A stretch of 25,827 nucleotides of DNA from CAUUFM01 sp041844335 (GTDB lineage Bacteria > Bacillota > Clostridia > Lachnospirales > Lachnospiraceae): NCBI GenBank assembly GCA_041844335.1, contig JBGZAX010000079.1:1-25827 (forward strand). Direction: 5' to 3'. The notes beneath the pieces are model-generated. The model was not told the origin of the DNA. It did not search any database and worked only from the letters and a program-made list of their open reading frames with translations. Shown here piece after piece: positions 23,921 to 25,827 of this stretch; positions within the stretch are counted from its first letter, which is position 1, and each line of letters begins with the position of its first letter. The position numbers and the translations under genes were made by a program.

Positions 23921-24358
23921 TTATATCCGGAATATTTTTTCCAATTCTTCTATAGTAATCTCAATAGCAGTGTTCGGATCTCCACATGCCGGAAAAACGG
24001 TTTTAAACCTTTTTAATGATTCATCTAAATACACCGTCACATTATCACTTATACCGAATGGACATACTCCGCCCACAGGATGTCCGATCAATTCTATCAG
24101 CTCATCAGGTGTCATCATTTTCGCCTTTTTTGCAAATTTCGCCTTATATTTATGATTATCGACCTTTGCATCACCTGCAGTCACTATTAAAATAGGATCT
24201 TCTCCAACTATAAACGAAAGAGTTTTGGCTATTCTTTGTGGTTCACAATTTAAGGCCTTAGCAGCCAATTCCACAGTTGCGCTTGATACATCAAGCTCCT
24301 TTATTCTATCGTCAATACCGAACTGCTTAAAATATTCTCTTACCGAAGCTACCGACAT
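23921..24358 (-). CDS. YbaK/ProX-type aminoacyl-tRNA deacylase-like protein, C-terminal frameshift
   Basis: 145-residue member of the YbaK family, which hydrolyses mischarged aminoacyl-tRNAs in trans. Seen: RIAKTLSFIVGEDPILIVTAGDAKVD with the conserved Lys, then GHPVGGVCPFGI and FPACGDPNTAIEI. GAGGAGG lies 7 nt before the ATG. The end is abnormal. After EELEK the frame reads IFRI and stops, but removing one A from the run of six A (23940-23935) continues as YSGYKEWVDLCKDWE and stops at 23887. That sequence looks like the normal family end. So about 15 residues are lost, through mutation, sequencing error or slippage. The catalytic core is intact. It is 24 nt downstream of the aminopeptidase and probably in the same operon. 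Confidence 0.88.
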   Translation of the reverse strand: MSVASVREYFKQFGIDDRIKELDVSSATVELAAKALNCEPQRIAKTLSFIVGEDPILIVTAGDAKVDNHKYKAKFAKKAKMMTPDELIELIGHPVGGVCPFGISDNVTVYLDESLKRFKTVFPACGDPNTAIEITIEELEKIFRI

Positions 24359-24382
24359 CTCATTACCTCCTCATTTATAATA

Positions 24383-25789
24383 TTATAATTCATTCAAAAA
24401 AGCCATATAAGCCTTATATGTTTCATATATATCAGACTTTGAACAAATCTCATACGGAGCGTGCATGGATAATACAGGAACACCGCAATCAATAACATTC
24501 ATTCCGTACTTTGCCAAAATATAGGCAATAGTACCGCCTCCTCCTATATCCACCTTTCCAAGCTCATTTATCTGATAGGTAATATCGTTGTTTTCTAAAA
24601 CCCTTCTCAATTTTGCAATATATTCGGCATTTGCATCGTTTGAAGAAAATTTTCCACCCGATCCCGTAAACTTACAAAATCCCACGCCTTTACCGAAATA
24701 TGCGGAATTTTTCTTTTCGTAAACCGAAGGATACAGCGGATCATAGGCTGCATTTACATCAGACGATATCATATTTGAACCCGCCAACACTCTTCTTAAT
24801 AAAAGATCATTGTATTTTCCATACAAATTCATTATTTCAGCTATAGCATTTTCAAAAAATCTTGATGTCATACCGGTAGCTCCCACAGAGCCTATCTCTT
24901 CTTTATCAACTAAAAGACAAACAGATGTGGTATCAGGCTTTTCAACATCCAACATAGCCATAAGTGAGGTATAGGCACAAACTCTGTCATCCTGACCGTA
25001 TCCCATAACCATACTTCTATCAAGTCCACATTCTCTTGCTCTGCCCGCCGGCACCATTTCAAGCTCCGCAGATAAAAAATCCTTTTCATCTACATCATAT
25101 TTTTCTTTTAATATTTTTATTATATTAGCCTTTACTTTTTCTTTTTCTTCTTTTTTATCATCGCCTGAATTCTCTTCATTTAACGGTCTGCTTCCCACTA
25201 AAAGATCAAGATTTTCACCCTCTATAACCTTACTTGCCTTTTTCTCCATCTGCTCTTGACCTAAGTGCGGTAAAAGGTCGGTAATGCAAAACACGGGATC
25301 ATCAGGATTTTCTCCGATATTTATTTCAATTTTCGTTCCGTCCGCTTTTACAAAAACTCCGTGCATAGCCAAAGGCATAGTTACCCATTGATATTTTTTT
25401 ATACCTCCATAGTAATGAGTATCAAAATATGCAAACTCTGTATCTTCCGATAATGGATTTTGCTTGATGTCAATTCTTGGAGAATCAATATGAGCTCCTA
25501 AAATATTAAGATTTTTATCAAAGCCTTCTCTTCCTATATTTACGAGAATAAGGCTCTTTCCGTAATTATCCATATAAACCTTGTCAAAGGGTTTTAATGC
25601 CATGTTTTCTTTGATTGCATCCTTTAAATTTATATATCCTCTTTTTTCAGCTATCTTAACAGCTTCCGATACACATTCTCTTTCGGTCTTACAATCGGAA
25701 ATAAAATTTATATATTCCTTATTGAAGCTTTCAAGACTTTCAAGCTCTTTTTCATTATAGGAAAGCCATCTGTTCTTATTTTCAACCAT
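24383..25789 (-). CDS. M18 family aminopeptidase
   Basis: 468-residue cytoplasmic metallo-aminopeptidase (aminopeptidase I/aspartyl aminopeptidase family) with two metal ions. Candidate ligands are H100 (LGAHIDSPR), D267/D268 (GYGQDDRVCAY), E297/E298 (VDKEEIGSVGATG), D344 (SSDVNAAYDP) and H443 (LSMHAPYEI). The GGKFSSNDANAEY and KVDIGGGGTIAY segments are conserved in the family. A charged Glu/Lys-rich insert lies at ~205-222. AAGGAG lies 11 nt before the ATG. Family specificity runs from acidic to neutral residues and cannot be fixed here. Only 38 bases upstream are visible, so its promoter or any upstream partner is outside. Confidence 0.94.
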   Translation of the reverse strand: MVENKNRWLSYNEKELESLESFNKEYINFISDCKTERECVSEAVKIAEKRGYINLKDAIKENMALKPFDKVYMDNYGKSLILVNIGREGFDKNLNILGAHIDSPRIDIKQNPLSEDTEFAYFDTHYYGGIKKYQWVTMPLAMHGVFVKADGTKIEINIGENPDDPVFCITDLLPHLGQEQMEKKASKVIEGENLDLLVGSRPLNEENSGDDKKEEKEKVKANIIKILKEKYDVDEKDFLSAELEMVPAGRARECGLDRSMVMGYGQDDRVCAYTSLMAMLDVEKPDTTSVCLLVDKEEIGSVGATGMTSRFFENAIAEIMNLYGKYNDLLLRRVLAGSNMISSDVNAAYDPLYPSVYEKKNSAYFGKGVGFCKFTGSGGKFSSNDANAEYIAKLRRVLENNDITYQINELGKVDIGGGGTIAYILAKYGMNVIDCGVPVLSMHAPYEICSKSDIYETYKAYMAFLNEL

Positions 25790-25827
25790 AGTTTATATTA
25801 CTCCTTTTTATTCATAACTTTATATAA

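Overview
The window looks like chromosomal DNA from an AT-rich, low-GC Gram-positive anaerobe of the Clostridia, probably Lachnospiraceae-like. The genus cannot be fixed from sequence alone. The pointers are a FabK-type enoyl reductase, a split four-subunit acetyl-CoA carboxylase, a dgt-dnaG-rpoD-trmK block, strong AGGAGG-type ribosome binding sites, an M18 aminopeptidase, a cysteine-desulfidase-like protein and a SARP-like BTAD regulator. No rRNA, tRNA or CRISPR array was seen.

Layout from left to right. (1) 1-1232, + strand: the 3' nine-tenths of a C1B cysteine aminopeptidase (PepC), followed by two intrinsic terminators. (2) 1.4-2.9 kb, - strand: an unrecognised membrane protein with its own terminator and a distant promoter. 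It lies between a short C-terminal gene fragment and a decayed reading frame. (3) 2.9-5.0 kb: a foreign-looking island with a broken tyrosine-recombinase tail, another gene tail, a AAA+ ATPase (AAA_14/DUF4143 type) with a strong promoter flanked by two 17-bp repeats, and a 30-codon ORF that carries a hairpin. (4) 5.15-6.37 kb, + strand: a SARP-like regulator that meets the next gene tail to tail, with touching stop codons. (5) 6.4-22.3 kb, - strand: a nearly unbroken run of fifteen genes, accB-accC-accD-accA-fabH-fabK-fabD-fabG-fabF-fabZ-dgt-dnaG-rpoD-trmK-nucleoside kinase. (6) 22.4-25.8 kb, - strand: a cysteine desulfidase-like gene with its own promoter, then a YbaK-type deacylase (C-terminally frameshifted) and an M18 aminopeptidase in a short operon.

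The core of the window is the long run. It encodes malonyl-CoA synthesis (AccABCD), malonyl transfer to ACP (FabD), initiation (FabH), elongation (FabF) and the reduction/dehydration steps (FabG, FabZ, FabK). It then continues without a visible terminator into dNTP control (dgt), primer synthesis (DnaG), the housekeeping sigma factor (RpoD) and a tRNA methyltransferase (TrmK). Many junctions overlap by ATGA or by 23 nt, which suggests translational coupling. One good promoter and a near-perfect 24-bp palindrome precede accB. No acpP is present. The fabG-fabF spacer instead holds a perfect 26-bp direct repeat.

I do not see a clearly new multi-gene system. The items most worth checking are the FAS/macromolecular-synthesis fusion with its palindrome, the repeat-flanked fabG-fabF spacer, the ATPase cargo gene with repeats around its promoter, the frameshifted deacylase, and the decayed genes around 1.4-3.3 kb.
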